A stretch of DNA of 64,000 nucleotides from Tamarix chinensis (lineage: Eukaryota; Streptophyta; Magnoliopsida; Caryophyllales; Tamaricaceae). Shown piece by piece: positions 36,066-50,200 of the stretch; position 1 is the first letter of the stretch; each line of letters begins with the position of its first letter. The notes under the pieces are model-generated. The model did no database searches, was not told the DNA's origin, and saw only the letters and a program-made list of their open reading frames with translations. Location: positions 71,179,466-71,243,465 of the forward strand of contig CM060174.1 in assembly GCA_030549775.1 (NCBI GenBank), written 5' to 3'. A program made the position numbers and the translations under genes.

Positions 36066-36822
36066 TTTAACACCTTGAGTCGATACAATTATGTACGGGC
36101 TACCTTAGAGAACTTTTGGATTGAAAGGCTAGCCCCACATATCAATACAAGTCCTTTTTGTGCACTTTTCCCTCACTCATGCACTTTTGGAGAAATTTTT
36201 AGAAAATTTTTGAAACTTCCATGGAGGTTCGCCCATCCTAAAATTACTCTATGGCCAGCATGCTTAACTATGGAGTTATTAGGATAGAATTACTAAAAGG
36301 ATGGTATACCATGTTGATATAAGTAGCCAGATCAATCCTTATAACACTCCACTCAATTTAGGGTATTACATTCACCCCTACTCAAAGAATTCAATGTCCT
36401 CATTGTGCCTCAACTACTAACTATCTTAATACAAGTTATCCCAAGAATCGTCCTGCTAGGTGGCTGAATGACTCAACTAAGTTCAACTCAAAGTCATGGT
36501 TTTGCTTTGATACCATTTTTAACACCCTAAGTTGATACAATCACATAGGGGATACCTTGGAGCGCTTTTAACTTGATCGGTTGGCCCCACATATCAATAA
36601 GAGTCCTTTTAGCACGCTTTTTCCTCACTCACACACTTCCTAAAAATATTTTAGAAAATTTCCAAAACTTCCCAATAGGGTCACCCATCCTAAAATTACT
36701 CCACGAAAAGTACGCTTAACTGTGGAGTTCTTAGGATGAAATCACCAAAAAGATGATATACCATGTTGATATAATTAGCCAGATCAATTATTATAACATT
36801 TCTCTCAATTTAGGGTATTACA
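36066..36822 (-). mobile_element. Complete Cassandra TRIM (LTR-internal-LTR)
   Basis: Two LTRs (36066-36370 and 36528-36822) enclose a 157-bp internal region without a frame. On the minus strand the LTR end is followed by TGGTATCAAAGC (36514-36525), a primer-binding site for initiator tRNA-Met. A purine-rich AGGGGTGAA precedes the second LTR. Each LTR has the 5S-like segment (GTTAAGC, AGGATGGG words). Flanks CTAAA (36061-36065) and CTAAG (36823-36827) fit a 5-bp duplication with one change. The two LTRs differ by many substitutions, so the copy is old. It has no protein genes and would depend on enzymes of other elements. Confidence 0.85.
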
Positions 36823-36984
36823 CTAAGGCGATAACCACTATTCTCGTCTAATGGAACAAGCAAGTAATACTCCAAAGAGAAAATGCTCCTAACCATTATT
36901 CATGTCTGGTGGAATGGGCTGGTACAACCAATCCTAACTCATGTGGTCCCTCAATATAATTATTAAGATCTTATCAATAATTTA

Positions 36985-37290
36985 TGTGATACCCCCAATT
37001 TGAAGAGAGTGTTATAATGATTGATATGGCTACTTATATTAACATGGTGTGCCATCCTTTTGGTGTTCCCTTCCTAAAAAATCCACAATTAAGCATTCTT
37101 ATCGTAGAGTAATTTTTAGGATGGATGACCATTTTATTAAGTTTTAAGAATTTTTTGAAATTTTCTCGAGAAGCGTGTGAGTGAGGAGAAAATGTGTTGA
37201 AATGACTCATCTTGATTTGTGGGGCAAACCAATCAGTTCAAAAGCACTCTAAGGTGGCCCCATATGGTTGTATCAACTTGAGGTATTATG
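36985..37290 (+). mobile_element. Cassandra solo LTR (plus), TSD ATTTA
   Basis: A 306-bp copy starting TGTGATACCCCCAATTTG and ending GAGGTATTATG, with ATTTA at 36980-36984 and 37291-37295. It is diverged but keeps TCCACAATTAAGCATTCTT and AGGATGGATGACC in the 5S-like part. It lies 162 bp from the complete copy, in the opposite orientation. Confidence 0.8.
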
Positions 37291-38911
37291 ATTTAGATCA
37301 TTCAAATTATTTATTTCATATGAGCTAAGAGACCTCAATATTCTCAACCGGTGGAACACTATCATTAATATACAACCTCGAGGAAAAATACACTTGTACT
37401 CTATTATTGTTCAATGTAATGGATAAAAAAACCTCAAGGAGAAGTTCTCCTAGACAATATTGTTTTTTGGTGGAATTAACAAGTATAACTGGTCCTGACT
37501 TACTGGTCCTGACTTGTATGATCTTTCACTTTAAGTGATTAATATCCTATTCATAGTTATTTATCTCAAGATCATAATGCAGGAGCACGTATAGATATTA
37601 AATGCATAAAATACAACTTAACATAGTTATTTGAAATATTTAAAACACCGGCGCATGAATTTTGGGACATCCCCCAAGGAAAAAAACCCATATTTCCCCT
37701 AAGAAACCTTAATTTCACAAGATAAACATAACTTCTCCCATAATACTCATTTAACCATAAAATTGAATAAACATTCCTAAAATGTCATTAGTGAAATAAT
37801 ACTCAAAAATAAATTCTAACTCCGTAGTCTTACACATATAATAATAGCCCGCTTCAAGGGTTACTATTCATCAATCACTACAAAACCTGAATTTCACAAG
37901 TTAGGCATTACTTTTCTTATAAGACTCATAGAGCCACAAATTTTGATAGAAATTCTTAAAATTACAATATTAACAACATATCCAAAAATTGAGGTCTAAA
38001 TCTAATATTTTATACATGGAATAATAACCTACCTTTATGGTTGTTATGCACCATTTTAAGCCATTTTCTCATTTTATGCGGCTTAGGCCCTTTATAATTA
38101 CTCCAAATATTTCAAATAATATATTTAACCTATTTTAAACCAATTAAAACCTTAAAATACCAAATATTCCATGTTTTACCCATATTAACCAAATTACCCT
38201 TAAGATTACCAAAATGACCATATTTTCAAAAAACCTTATGAGTCGTAATATGAATGATTTATAACTTATAATATATATCACCATAAAAATGTATAACCAC
38301 ATTATTTAAACACTTTAAATACCTACTCAAACAACATTAAAATACCATAGGTCATGATAACACACTAAGGGTATCCAAACAAGAATTATTGCAACAATAA
38401 CATATAATCTTATGCTCTTTACATATTCTGACTTTCTATAAATTCAATAACAAATCATAATACCATAAAAATATCAGCATAAAAATATCATCATAATAAT
38501 ATCAACCATTATATTTTATACACATTGCACATAAAACCCTAGTTACAACGTGTATCTTTATCAAAAATTTCTCTGGTTTGTAAGCATGTATAACCCTAAG
38601 AGTCCTCCTCTAAGACCACTAAAAATCAACTAATAATTAAGGATAATATATCATTAAAACTTAAGAAAATAACTAATGCATATGAGATCCAACTTTGGTC
38701 TTGCTAGGAGGTGGTGTTCTAAGATAACTTAGAACAACTTAAACAAAAAGAAAAATGGAGGGGAAGATTTGAGAGAATAAAATTAATTTTTGGTAACCCC
38801 TTGAATAAATACTTACAAGAACCAACTAATATTTAAACTCTTAGGATAAATCTTGGAAGATTTTTTTAAAAACTTCAAACTCTTGTGCTTGAGTTTTGAA
38901 GGAAAGGACTG

Positions 38912-39488
38912 TCGGTATACTAGAGAGAAAAATGCAGCCAATAAGTTGTTTGTTTCTCTTTCATTATATCATTGACACTTATAGAAGAAATATAGGATTA
39001 AATATTACAACTTAGCCAAATAATTCATGTGATTTGATTTAAAACAAAGGAATAAATCTACATAATATTCCAGCCATGAGTTTCGATCATGGGTTGGATG
39101 TTGATCAAATTTCGAACATGAGGGCTTACCTAGCACATGCCTAACTCTTATAGAAAAAAAATTGACTAAAAAAAGTTACAAATATCATTTGAATATTGAA
39201 AGTAACAAAAAGGAGTAAGTAATGCATTATACCCTTCCTTATTCTTCCCCAAAATCTGCATTGTTATTCCTAAGTGCTGAAAATGACTTGACATACAACT
39301 TGAGTGGGACTTGGGGTTGTTTTGTGTGTCTCTTATGGATGCATAATGGGCTGTGTTTTGTAGAATTTTTAGGGCTAAAATATTAAAGTAAAATGGGTTT
39401 AAAAGGGTGGGAAAATTAGAGGAAAAAACTTGGATAAATGTGGCCTATTTTTGAGGTGTTTTATGGATGGTAAAAAAAAGGGTTGACA
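38912..39488 (-). mobile_element. Possible short LTR of the adjacent Gypsy element
   Basis: On the minus strand this begins TGTCAACCCTTTTTTTTACC and ends TATACCGACA, giving TG...CA ends with a TGTC/GACA inverted repeat. It lies just 3' of the minus-strand polyprotein remnant. I found no clear polypurine tract and cannot see a second copy, so this is a guess from termini and position. Confidence 0.25.
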
Positions 39489-39520
39489 AGGTTTTTGCTT
39501 GGCTAAGTTTTATTATATTA

Positions 39521-41432
39521 TTAATTTGTCCCAGTAAGGAGAGATTTGTGCCTCTCAAACTTGAAAATATTAATAACTATATTGTGATTATCAAATGATG
39601 ATGCTCCCGCATCATCCTCTCCCTCTTGAAAAGTAACCTCCTTATCTTTGAATGGCTCATCATGAATATAAGAAAGTAGATCTGCCACATTAAATATGTT
39701 CGATATATCTCTCATTTCCTCTAGTAGATCTAGTTTATATGCATTATCACCAATATTTTAATAACTTTGTATGGGTCATCACTTATAGGCATGATTTTTT
39801 TACTTCCTTTTAGAAGGAAATCATTCATTCCTAAGGTAAAGCTAAACTAGATCTCCTGGTTCATACATGTATTACCTCTAGTGTTTGTTCGCTTTACTTC
39901 TGTTCATTTTATTTACCATATCAATTTTTGACCTCACATGCTTATGAAGATTTTTCATTTCCCTAGCCCTTTCTTATGCCTTGAAGTTGATGTGGGCCTC
40001 GATGGGAAGAGGTAAGAGGTCATGGGGAGTAGTAGGGTTTACCCCATATACTACTTCAAAGGGTAAGCGCCCCTGTAGCATAAATAGGTAATCAATTATA
40101 GGCAAACTCGACATGTGATAGCTTGGTATCCCAATCATTCAAGGATTTGAGGCTTCTATTGGTGACCTTGATTTTCCCATTGATTTTTGGATAGTAGGCT
40201 GTACTGAATAAGATTTTGGTATCAACTAGCCTCCATAAGGTCTTCTAGAAGTATCTAAGGAACTTCGTATCCCTATATGAGATAATGGACTTGTGAATAC
40301 CATGTAGCCTAACTATCTCCTTGAAGAATATATTGGCTATTATATAAGAGGAATCATCCATATTATGAAAGGAAACAAAATAAGTCATCTTAGAGAACTG
40401 ATCTGCCACCACCAACATTATAGCATCATTTTGCCTTTGTCTCTTAGGTAATGCTATAATGAATTCCATGCTCGCATGATCCCATCGTTGATGTGGGATA
40501 GGAAAAAGAGTGTAGAGCATATAGTGGAAGTGAATATTGGACTTTTAACAAGTGACACACCTAGCTATTATAATTTTTACATATCCCATAAGTTTGGTCT
40601 AATAAAAACTCTCACTAAGCATGTCCACAGTCTTGTTGATGCCGAAGTGTCCAACTAGCCCTCCTCTATGTAATTCCTTTACAAGTAATTATCTGATGGA
40701 ACATTTGGGAATGCAAAGTTTATTTTTATTGAAGAGGAACCCTTCTTGGATGATAAATGATCCTTTATTCTAGTCTTAATAATTAAAGTAGCAGCCAAAG
40801 TCTCCGTCTTCCTTTTAGAGCTCTCTATAGCACCCAAACCCCAATACTCTCTCTTCTAACAAAGAGATCATACAATATATCCTATGAATTTCATCTACTA
40901 ATACATATTTTTTGCCACTTTTATTCTTGGCTACAAAGAAAAAAAGATTATAAAAATTACACCCATCTCGCATGTCACGAATTAAGCTTACGTTGGTCGT
41001 TGATGTACTTCAATGACTTATGATCTGTATATAACACAAACTGTTGGGGCCTCAAGTAGTGTGACCAATGATAAATAGCTCTTACTAAAGTGTAGAAATC
41101 CTTGTCATATGTTTTGTAATTCACCCTAGAACCATTGAGTTTTTCACTAAAGAAGGCGACCAACCTAGCTTCTCTACTAAGGTGTAAGAAGCAATATTAG
41201 CACAACTACCTCCATCCATAATAAGAGAAAATATTTTTCCAAGTATGGTGCACTTCATTTGAAATTTATATATTGTAAGTTTGACACTCAGAGCGTAATC
41301 TATAAGGACAAGATAGATCATGTCCATCGCCATCGCCACCATGACCTCGATTAACAACATCATTAATATAGAAACTATAGCAAATATCAAATATTTTGAT
41401 ATATAGAAACTATATATTATGATGATACACAT
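39521..41432 (-). pseudogene. Ty3/Gypsy polyprotein remnant (protease, RNase H, integrase, C-terminal end)
   Basis: From right to left the minus strand shows a protease-like stretch (MDGGSCANIASYTLVEKLGW, 41180-41240). Then come an RNase H part (FFSEKLNGSRVNYKTYDKDF, YTDHKSLKYI; 40975-41163), the integrase zinc-binding region (GHFGINKTVDML...RCVTC, about 40550-40665) and the integrase core (HASMEFIIALPKR, DQFSKMTYFV, VRLHGIHKSIIS; 40245-40520). Last is the C-terminal end (SNIFNVADLLSYI, FQEGEDDAGASS; 39521-39715). The pieces are in different frames with stops. The reverse transcriptase between protease and RNase H is deleted. It is a chromovirus-like element of another type than the one at 11187; the clade is not resolved. 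Confidence 0.85.
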
Positions 41433-41869
41433 AACATTTCAATTTCATAGGAAATAATCTAAGGTGAACTCCGACTATAAAATTGTGAGTAGGTTTAGGT
41501 TTAAGTTTAATACAAAAATTCAACTTGTTATATAATTACTATTCAAGATCATAAAATGTTATTGCTATTAATAAATTTTCCTTCACTATCTTCATCCAAA
41601 AATTCTTTCCATTCATTTTCATCTTTAATGATAAAGTCTCTCATGTCATCTTGAGAGAAAATTTGGACCACAACACTACTAGCGCTAGCTCATACAATAT
41701 TTTAGTTATCAAGTTCTCTTATATCAATGTTGAAGTTAATGCCTCTCTATTAAACATCACCTACCAAATGTATGTTGTCAATAGTGTCATCATCTAAATC
41801 TTAAAGTTTTTGATGATTAACTTCCTATACAAATTTTTAAGTTGGGTAATTGTACAAATCATCCATGTA

Positions 41870-44330
41870 CTAGAATTCTTTTGCTAGAGTTCTAAGAATA
41901 TATTGGTCATTCTTGTACCACTTAACCATAGTATACACACTTGTAATATGGTTCATTCACACAATTCTATTATTTCTCATCAATAATAGAACCTTTTGGC
42001 TGAGTACGATTTCGTATATACTCATTCAAGTCCTTTAACTTTCTCTCAGTTGGACATATCCATCTACCATGAATAGGTCCTCCAAGTCTTGCTTCTTCAG
42101 GTAAGTAGATTAGTAAGTGAACCTTGACACTAAAAAATGATGGAGGAAATATGTGTTCCATCTTACAAAAGATAAGAATGATATACTCTTCTTCTTTCTC
42201 AAAATTTTCCATGTGAGTTTCCTTACGCATGTCTGAGTGACGAAGTTACTTAGCTCAATAATGGTGTAGCTTATTCTCTTGTTTAAAAAAGAACACACAC
42301 CCACTGGTAACAAATTTTACATTATGACATGATGGTCATGTGACTTCAACCTGCTCAATCAATTATTAAGAAAATTCTTCCTCAAATTACCAGTAAAACC
42401 ATTAAGAACCGTCATATCCCTTAAGAAGTTAAGAAATCTTGCTTTATCATGTGATGAAAGTGCATATTCAGCAGTAGGCTTCATTAACTTATTCCCATCA
42501 TAATAAAGATGTAATTCGTGTCTAATGTTCATATTTTCTAATTCACGTCTCACATTATTAGTGTCATTTGAATTGGTGGTACCAAGTAATGTCTCAATCA
42601 AGTTACAATAAACATTCTTATCAATATGCATGATGTCTAAATTATGTTTTAGCATAAGCATAGACCAATATGGCAGCTCATAGAAGACACTTTTCTTTTA
42701 CCAATTCAATTTATCAAAACCTCTCTTTCTTTTGGAAAAATATTTCCCAAATGGGTGATATTGTACGTGAATCAACTACATCAAGATATCAGTATGCGAA
42801 AAAATTTTAGGATAACTTCTTTTCTCAACCTTACCATTAAATAATTTTCTTTTTTGCATCAGATATTTTTTGGAAGAAATTATCTATGGCCAATATATCC
42901 TACATTGCCTCTCAATCTAATAGATGAAGTATCTTTAATGAAACTAAGGAACGCAAGGTATCCTTGTGCAGTCCATCTTGAGAGATATGATCGAGCAAGA
43001 AATCATCAATAGTCCATATCAACACTGCACACATTTTGAAAACTTTATTCTAAAAAAAAATATCGTGTCTCAACTCCTGCCTCCCAAAAATATTTTAATT
43101 CATCAAATAATGGTAAAAAACACATCAATATCCATCAAAGGCACATAATGATCAAGGATTAACAAATTCACCATAAAAAAAATGCATCCCCATTGGGGAA
43201 AGTTATAGGTAGCCATAATTCCGGCCACATGCTATAATTGCTACCCAGGCCAAATGGATTAAACCCATCAGATGCTAACTCCAAACGAATATTTTAAGGA
43301 TTAGCAACAAAATTTGAATACTTCAAATCACAATCTTTCCATGCTTGTCTAACAACAAGATACCGTAGCACCCTTGGCTGCCTAGAACATCTAGAAAAAT
43401 TTTATCTCGTATCCTTAGTAGTTTGTCTACAAGCATACAACATCTTCAATATCTATTTCAAAGGAATGTATCACAACAATTTATGAGGTATTTTTTCCTT
43501 CATACCTTCAGCGACCCATTGAGAGGTACCGAATGATGTACAACCATTTCTTTCACCATTTTCCTTCCAAAAACGTTCACAATCAAACCTACACATGTGA
43601 ATCAATTCTTACCCTAAACCTAACTTACTCATCATCTTCTTAGCATCGTAATGTGATCTAGGTAACTTATTTCCCTTCAGAAGACCCTTTTTCAAAAACT
43701 TCAATAGTCCATCAAATGACTTATTATTCCACTTGTTTAACACTATATGACACATCAACTTTACCAAAAAGCTTAAAGAAGAGAAATTCTTGCATCCGGG
43801 ATATAATTATATATCCATATCCTCTGATAATTCTTCATAATATAGATCTCTATCATTACCCAAATCACCACCTAATGTCTCGTTATCATCTCTATTTATA
43901 AATTTTCACCACCTAAGGGTTCATTATCAACCATGTCATTTGTATAAGGCTCATGAGTACCACCTAATAAATCACTCAAAATATGTGTCATCTCATCTCC
44001 TCTCTCCTCCTTGATTCACATTGACTTTGTTTCACCGTGGTACACCTATCTTTCATAAGTTGACATAAACACAAATCATAGTATGCGACTTTCAATTACT
44101 CTAGGAGGGTCACAAATATAAATGTTAAAATTCTTACAAGGACAACAAAGACACCCATTTAAATTTAGATAATTTTTTACCATTTCAATAAAATCTTGAA
44201 GCTCATTCCTAAACTCATTAGACCTACAATTCTGTAAACCCATCCAACTCTTATCGATGGTCATCTTATATGTCAAATTTTTTTCAAGTAAATTATTTTC
44301 ACTTTTCTTATCAATAATTAAATTTAGCAA
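41870..44330 (-). pseudogene. CACTA (En/Spm) TNP2-type transposase, copy 1
   Basis: The transposase that would move CACTA elements. Right to left: transposase-associated domain (MTIDKSWMGL at 44266, then CLCCPCKNF); KGNKLPRSHYDAKKMMSKLG near 43620-43700; LKHNLDIMHIDKNVYCNLIE (42590-42655); LPVGVCSFLNKRISYTIIEL (42310-42250) leading by a frameshift into HIFPPSFFSVKVHLLIYLPE and LGGPIHGRWICPTERKLKDL (41970-42170). A DUF4216-like end (KNDQYILRTLAKEF) lies near 41890. Many stops and frameshifts make it a dead copy. On the left it gives way to the Gypsy remnant with no CACTA end visible. Confidence 0.88.
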
Positions 44331-44499
44331 TCAATAATACTACAATACTTACTAAATTATAAATACAATGTACAAAATACAAGACAAAACATGGGTACAT
44401 ATCTAACAAGGAACCCTAACATCATAAACTATTAGTTAGCAGGCTAGTACAACCTTTATAGTATACACTTGTATGCTTTCAATCACCTACCAAAGCCCA

Positions 44500-45024
44500 T
44501 GGTAACATCTGACGACCAACTCTCAATTACCTAATGAGTTCATAATTCTCGTAGAATTATTTACTCTTTCACTTCTTCAGAATAAAGCTCATCTATATCG
44601 AATGAGTCACTTGGATAATTAGGACATACACTTGCCAGCATCCCTTGCAAAGACTTCCATTCATCATTAATCACTATCAATTCTCTAGCAAGCTAATCAT
44701 AATGCCTCATAAAATGTTCACCCTTAATAAATCTAGAGTGTGGAACATTAGTTAAAAAAACTAATATACATATCTAGTGACCGCCCCTACCCATGGTTGT
44801 ATAAGTGACAAGGTAAATAAAAGATAATACAACTTGAACTTGTATGGTTCCAAATACAAACCCTTCTTTACCATGTAATGTAGCATATCACATACCCATC
44901 TCACATGATGCCTAATATCCCCATCTAGAGGCATCCTAAAGTAGGATAGAGGGTATGCATCAAGTAGCATCCTACAACCTACAAAATGGCACAAAGTCAC
45001 AATAAACCTTAATACAAAAACCAT
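44500..45024 (-). pseudogene. Conserved CACTA accessory protein of unknown function, copy 1
   Basis: I do not recognise the family. An open stretch 45024-44761 has SYFRMPLDGDIRHHVRWVCD and FTLSLIQPWVGAV. It continues in another frame as RFIKGEHFMRHYD, LIVINDEWKSLQG, then SVCPNYPSDSFDIDELYSEE. It matches the proteins at 54240-54750 (minus) and 63265-63738 (plus) along nearly their whole length. It lies about 230 bp upstream of the transposase start, on the same strand. A frame change and stop codons mark it as broken. Confidence 0.7.
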
Positions 45025-46597
45025 TTTTTTAAAGTTAACATTAACTTTATTTTATTTCTTTTAATTTCATAAGGGTCCAACTATGTAAAATTGAACAATA
45101 TCAAATATTTGAGTTTTGTTATATCATTTCATTAATTACTTTATAAGGTTAAAGATTTATTTTTTACCAAATTTTTTTAACTATTATAGATTAATCAATA
45201 AATACATTGGTGCATTTCCAAATTCATTAATATTAAATTGTTTACCTTTAATTTTTCAATATCTAGGTTCAAGCATACCTATTAATTTTTCTCTATGGTC
45301 AAGACTTTATACATAAATTCTTTTTTATATCTAATGACCACAAATATATTGGCAATATAATTTCACAAGCGTCGATTCTATATAGAATTTATTAATATTT
45401 AAAATTTTAAAACAATTTCATTTATCTTCATTAATTACTCTTTAAGGTCATGAATGTTTCTATATTTTAATATTTTTTTGAAGTATTGGCACCATTAATT
45501 ATTATTATTATTATACAATAACAAATGAAAATAAAAATTTCTAACTATTTACATCTTATCTTACTTTTATTCTTTATCTTATATTATAGTAACGAATTTT
45601 AATTAAATCTATCAGACTCGCCAAAAAATAAAAATTGCATATCACCCATTTTAATGTCTACTAATATGCTACGTTTAAAAGCATACATAAATACTAAGAT
45701 ACTACCCAACAAAATTAACTAAAATATTTAGTATACTCTAACATACTAATATTTTTTTTCTAGTCTAACATGCATAGTAACAAATACATACCATCATGTA
45801 ATTATACACATAATCTAACTATAATAATCTAATAGCTCAGTTATACGAAATCTAGTTAATCAATTATACAAAATCAAACTACAATAATCTAATAATTCAA
45901 ATATACAAAATCTAATTAAAATAAGTAAATTATTTCAATTTAAATAACATACAACAACAACTAATATAAAATGAACAGATACTTAATAATTATACCAAAT
46001 TAATAATGTAGGGGTGCTTGGCAGTGGCCACCAGAACTTGGTGGCAGAGTAGCGGTGCTCAGCGGTGGCGCGGTGGTAGCACAAGGCACTACTCAAAATT
46101 ATACCTACAAAATCATAATTAGATAACCTTATGCTAAATAATACATAAGAAATAGAAATTAGATTAAAATAAACCTTCAAAATTGAAACAAATAGAGAAG
46201 GAGGATGAAAACAAATGGTGGAAGTTATCGCTAATAAGAGAGAGAGAGAAAATAGAAGTTAAAGACGAAGAGGAGAAATGAGGAGCTAGGGTTCACGGGT
46301 GAAAATATAACAGACCCTTAATACCAATTATTATAATCATCGATATTAAGAGGGATAAAATTAGATGACTCCTTCATCGCGTAGAAAAAAATAAAATAAT
46401 AATTATTGATGATTAATTATCGGTATTAGGCGAATATTATCGATAACAAGAAAATTTAATATTACCTCATTCGCTGGCGTCATATTTTCCTCCTATTTAT
46501 TTCAGTCAAATATCACTTACTTAATACCAATGATTGTTCGTCAATATTAAGGGAAATATCGTCGATATTAATTTTTTCATTTATGCTCCCCTTCCTT
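45025..46597 (-). mobile_element. 5' end region of CACTA copy 1
   Basis: AT-rich DNA upstream of the accessory frame. 46200-46300 resembles a transcribed leader. 46300-46590 carries subterminal-type repeats (TTAATACCAAT, ATCGTCGATATTAA words). Similar ATCG(T/A)..GTTAA words occur at the right end of copy 2 (55645-55680). No exact terminus can be placed. Nothing else coding was found. Confidence 0.4.
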
Positions 46598-47286
46598 CAC
46601 TACCCTAGAAAGAATTTTTAATAATAATTTTTTTATAGATTTAATAATAGTTTTCAACCTTTATTGAATCACATGTTATTAAAACTTTAATAATGGTTAC
46701 AAAACTGTTATAAAAAAATTAAAAATTGCACCAAAATTTGGCAAACTGTGTATATTTTAATAATGGTTATCAAATAAAAACTATTATTAAAATATGATAT
46801 TTTATCAACGGTTATTCATTATTACCGTTATTAAAACATGCGGTTTTGTCAATGGTTATTCATTATAACATTTATTTTAAAGAAGGTTTTGGCAATGGTT
46901 ATTCATTATAATTGTTATTGAATGTTGCTTTAATAACGATTTTCACTAAAACTATTATTAAACTATAATTTTTTTTATATTGTGCAATTTTTTCTAGCCC
47001 ACATACACAGATATATGCTGGAATATATACCAAATCTACTCTCAGTAAAATACTATCAATAACTCAGGAAATTCATAGGCATACCACAAGTTTTAGTAGC
47101 TCTACACACTCCAAAACTCAAAGTTTTTGGATCTACAATTTCCAAACTCAAAATTGGTAACTATATACTATAATATAGAAAGTCTTACATATATATATAT
47201 GTAGGTGCTTCTCAGTCTTGCATATATTTGTATAGAAGAACATAAGATATAACAGATACAAACTTAAACTGCATGCACATAGATAT

Positions 47287-50200
47287 TTAATGCTGAGTAT
47301 GTGAGTGCACAAACTTGGCCCATTCCTCTCTAACTTCATCAATTTCCTCATCGGTGTATTTATGGCCTCGTGCGTACTTATCATTGAAAAACTACAAATT
47401 GATACGATTCAACTAATTTTTTATATATATTAAAAATAAATATGTTATAGATTAACTATATAATTAAAAAAATATATGAAAAAAGAAACATGCATGGATT
47501 GGATCTATGTTTACACATTTTTTCTTGAGTATATGGTCGATTGATCCACAAATATAGTATCCACAATCATTATCATTTTACTGTTATGGACACTGTAAAA
47601 TAAATTTAGTTAACTTGTTGTTGTATTAGATATTAATTTAAATTTAAATAAAATACAAAATGTTGATCTTCCTACTTACCATTATGGACTCATACTCAAT
47701 ATTCTTTAGGTTTGGAACATTTCCACCCCTCCTCATATACGTCGTTTGTAGTGCCCTATATAATAAATAAATTTCATACACAATATTGTAACTTTATATA
47801 CCTAAAAATGATATAAGAGGATATATGAATTAATAAATTAATGTGAGTAAGAAGTATACCAACATTTCAATTACATATTTCCCTTTAGAACGAACAATGG
47901 CAAAAGAAACGGGATAATGTTGGAGGGAATAAAAAACATATACTTTGTTTTGATCGGAACAGACGACATACAAAACCCAATGATCATTAGCGAGGTGAGG
48001 GATGAGGTAAATCTTGTTGGTGTACCCCCTCGCTCAAGATGTCATCCGCTACATAGTTTATGTGCCTACCCTCGCTGATTATAGTATGATCAGATGTGTA
48101 GTATGGACACACAAACACAGTAGAGGAAAAAATATCCTCTACTGCAACCTAATTAGCCACTAATCTATGGATGATAATAATAATGCATATTTATTATGTA
48201 AAATTAACTCATAAAATTATATAAATCAATGAAAAATATTGAAATATATGATATAAAATAATATTTACTTAACATATATATCTACGCTTGTTGTTGGCAT
48301 CCATTCAGACTTATAAATTTCACTAATAACCTCCACTGATACCATGTACATGTCTTCTTCTCTCCCACTTCTCTCCCAAAATACTCGACAAGACAATAAA
48401 TTATAATTAGATCGCTATCGAGGTATTTTTGGGAGTAGAAATACAACATTGCCAAAGTAGGTGGTGGTCAACAAGGTTCTTGTATACATTGGTTATCCTC
48501 TGAAGACGGGATCTTTTGCTGGGCTACTCATATTTCTGATCTAGCTTTCTTTCCTTTCTCGATGCCTTCCTTTGTTTTGCTACTCCCACCAGTATTTTGA
48601 TTTCCCTTTGACTTCAAAGCCTTCTTATGTTCTAATCCCTTAATTCATAGTAATAAACGCAATTCAACTTTTATATATACATATTAATAAGGTATAAACA
48701 ATATGTAATGTATTTGTGTTATTATGGATGGAGGATGTCATTACTTCTTTAGTTGTAAGACGAATCCTATCTATAGGCTAAGGCACAGAGCTTCCAACAC
48801 TATTACTACCTCATCTTCTTCTTTATAATAAATAAGGGGTGCATCTCTAATTATTAGAATATCAATACATACGGGCCTGCAATTTGTGGCCAAGATAGAC
48901 CCATGGATTGTCAGCATTTCTATGTCATATGAGATGCATACCCTTCCTTTCACCATAGGAATTGAAGGGTCATTATCTACCAAGTTACATTTATGCAAAC
49001 CCTACAAGATCAATATATTAATATTGTTAATTATTGAGTTGACACTTGATGCATTGTATATATATCAATTCATAATAAAATAGCTTACCATAGGAAGAGA
49101 AGAAAAACTATCAGATTCACAACTATCTCTAATGTTATTTACATTGGGTATGTGAAGCGAATCATGTGCATTTGAATCAAATGGCTTAAACCTTTGAGAT
49201 TTGATGGATTCTAACTCTTTCTCCATTGTGTCCATCCGTTCAAATGCCTGATTTAACTTTTGTGTTAGGAGAACCACTTGTTCATGGGTGTTTTAGGGTC
49301 CAAGGGATCAACCCCAATCACTTCTTCTTGTAACCCCTAACCTAAGACCCTTGTGTCTTCTTAAGTGTTCTTCAATTCCCATCACTTGAGATACAATGCT
49401 ATATTGATCTAAACCCTCTCTAGAATCTAATGTTTCAAGTTCATCTAGTAATATATAAATTAACATAATATCATGATCTATTTAACCTAAGAAAAATAAC
49501 TACGGTTGGGGATAGCTTCATACTTACAATTCTTTTGGCAGCATTATGTACATCTTCATTAATATATCTTTTTTTATTACTCTATCCTTCTTCCATAATG
49601 TAACAATATTTATGGATGAGGTATATGAATCCTTATCCTAGGCTAGGAGCTATATTTCCAAAAGTATATGTAATTATAAGAGCATAGTTGATTCTAACAC
49701 TCTAAATATTATAATCTAAAAACATTAATCAAAAGGACATACTAACTCTTCTTCTAGGCTTGCATAGCCTTTTTAAGCCATATTATGGTGGTAAATATTA
49801 CCCTTTGCAATTTCTTTATTCTTGGCACTTTTCTCCTATATTACAAGGAAAATATGTACAAACGGTTATTTAAATATCAATTTGTGTATTCTTAATGAAA
49901 AACCATAATTGTTAGTCAACAAATACTTAAACTACTCTAAATGACGTTATGTAATGAACTAGTCCCAAATTTCTTGATTAATAAACCCATAACTCTTAGG
50001 GGGACTTCATCTGTAAAGCACCATCTTTCTTTTTGTACATTTTTTATTCATCAAATATGCCCTAATTGTTCTTAGACATTCCCCACAATGTCTAAGAAGC
50101 CACTTATTCCTCTCCTTTGGGACAATGTAGACTCTCTGCAAAGAAGTACATAAATATGAATGTCAATGTGATTATATTGAAATAATTAACATGTAAAAGA

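Larger units (their letters stand above)
35545..38911 (-). mobile_element. Gypsy LTR-derived region (minus) with Cassandra insertions
   Basis: The left edge TGTAACACCCCAAAATATAC at 35545 is the inverted 3' end of a long Gypsy LTR. The interior has decayed CCGGTGG-array words near 36838-36930 and 37340-37490, and the AAAATGACC and CCCTTAAG words typical of these LTRs near 38170-38220. The right boundary is not clear, and I found no matching duplication. Two Cassandra copies interrupt it (36066-36822 and 36985-37290). Confidence 0.5.

Noticed and set aside
46975..46984. CACTA terminus (CACAATATAAAA on the minus strand)
   Set aside because: It lacks CACTA, and a better candidate (CACTACCCTAGAAAG) is at 46598; even that one lacks a matching 3-bp duplication.
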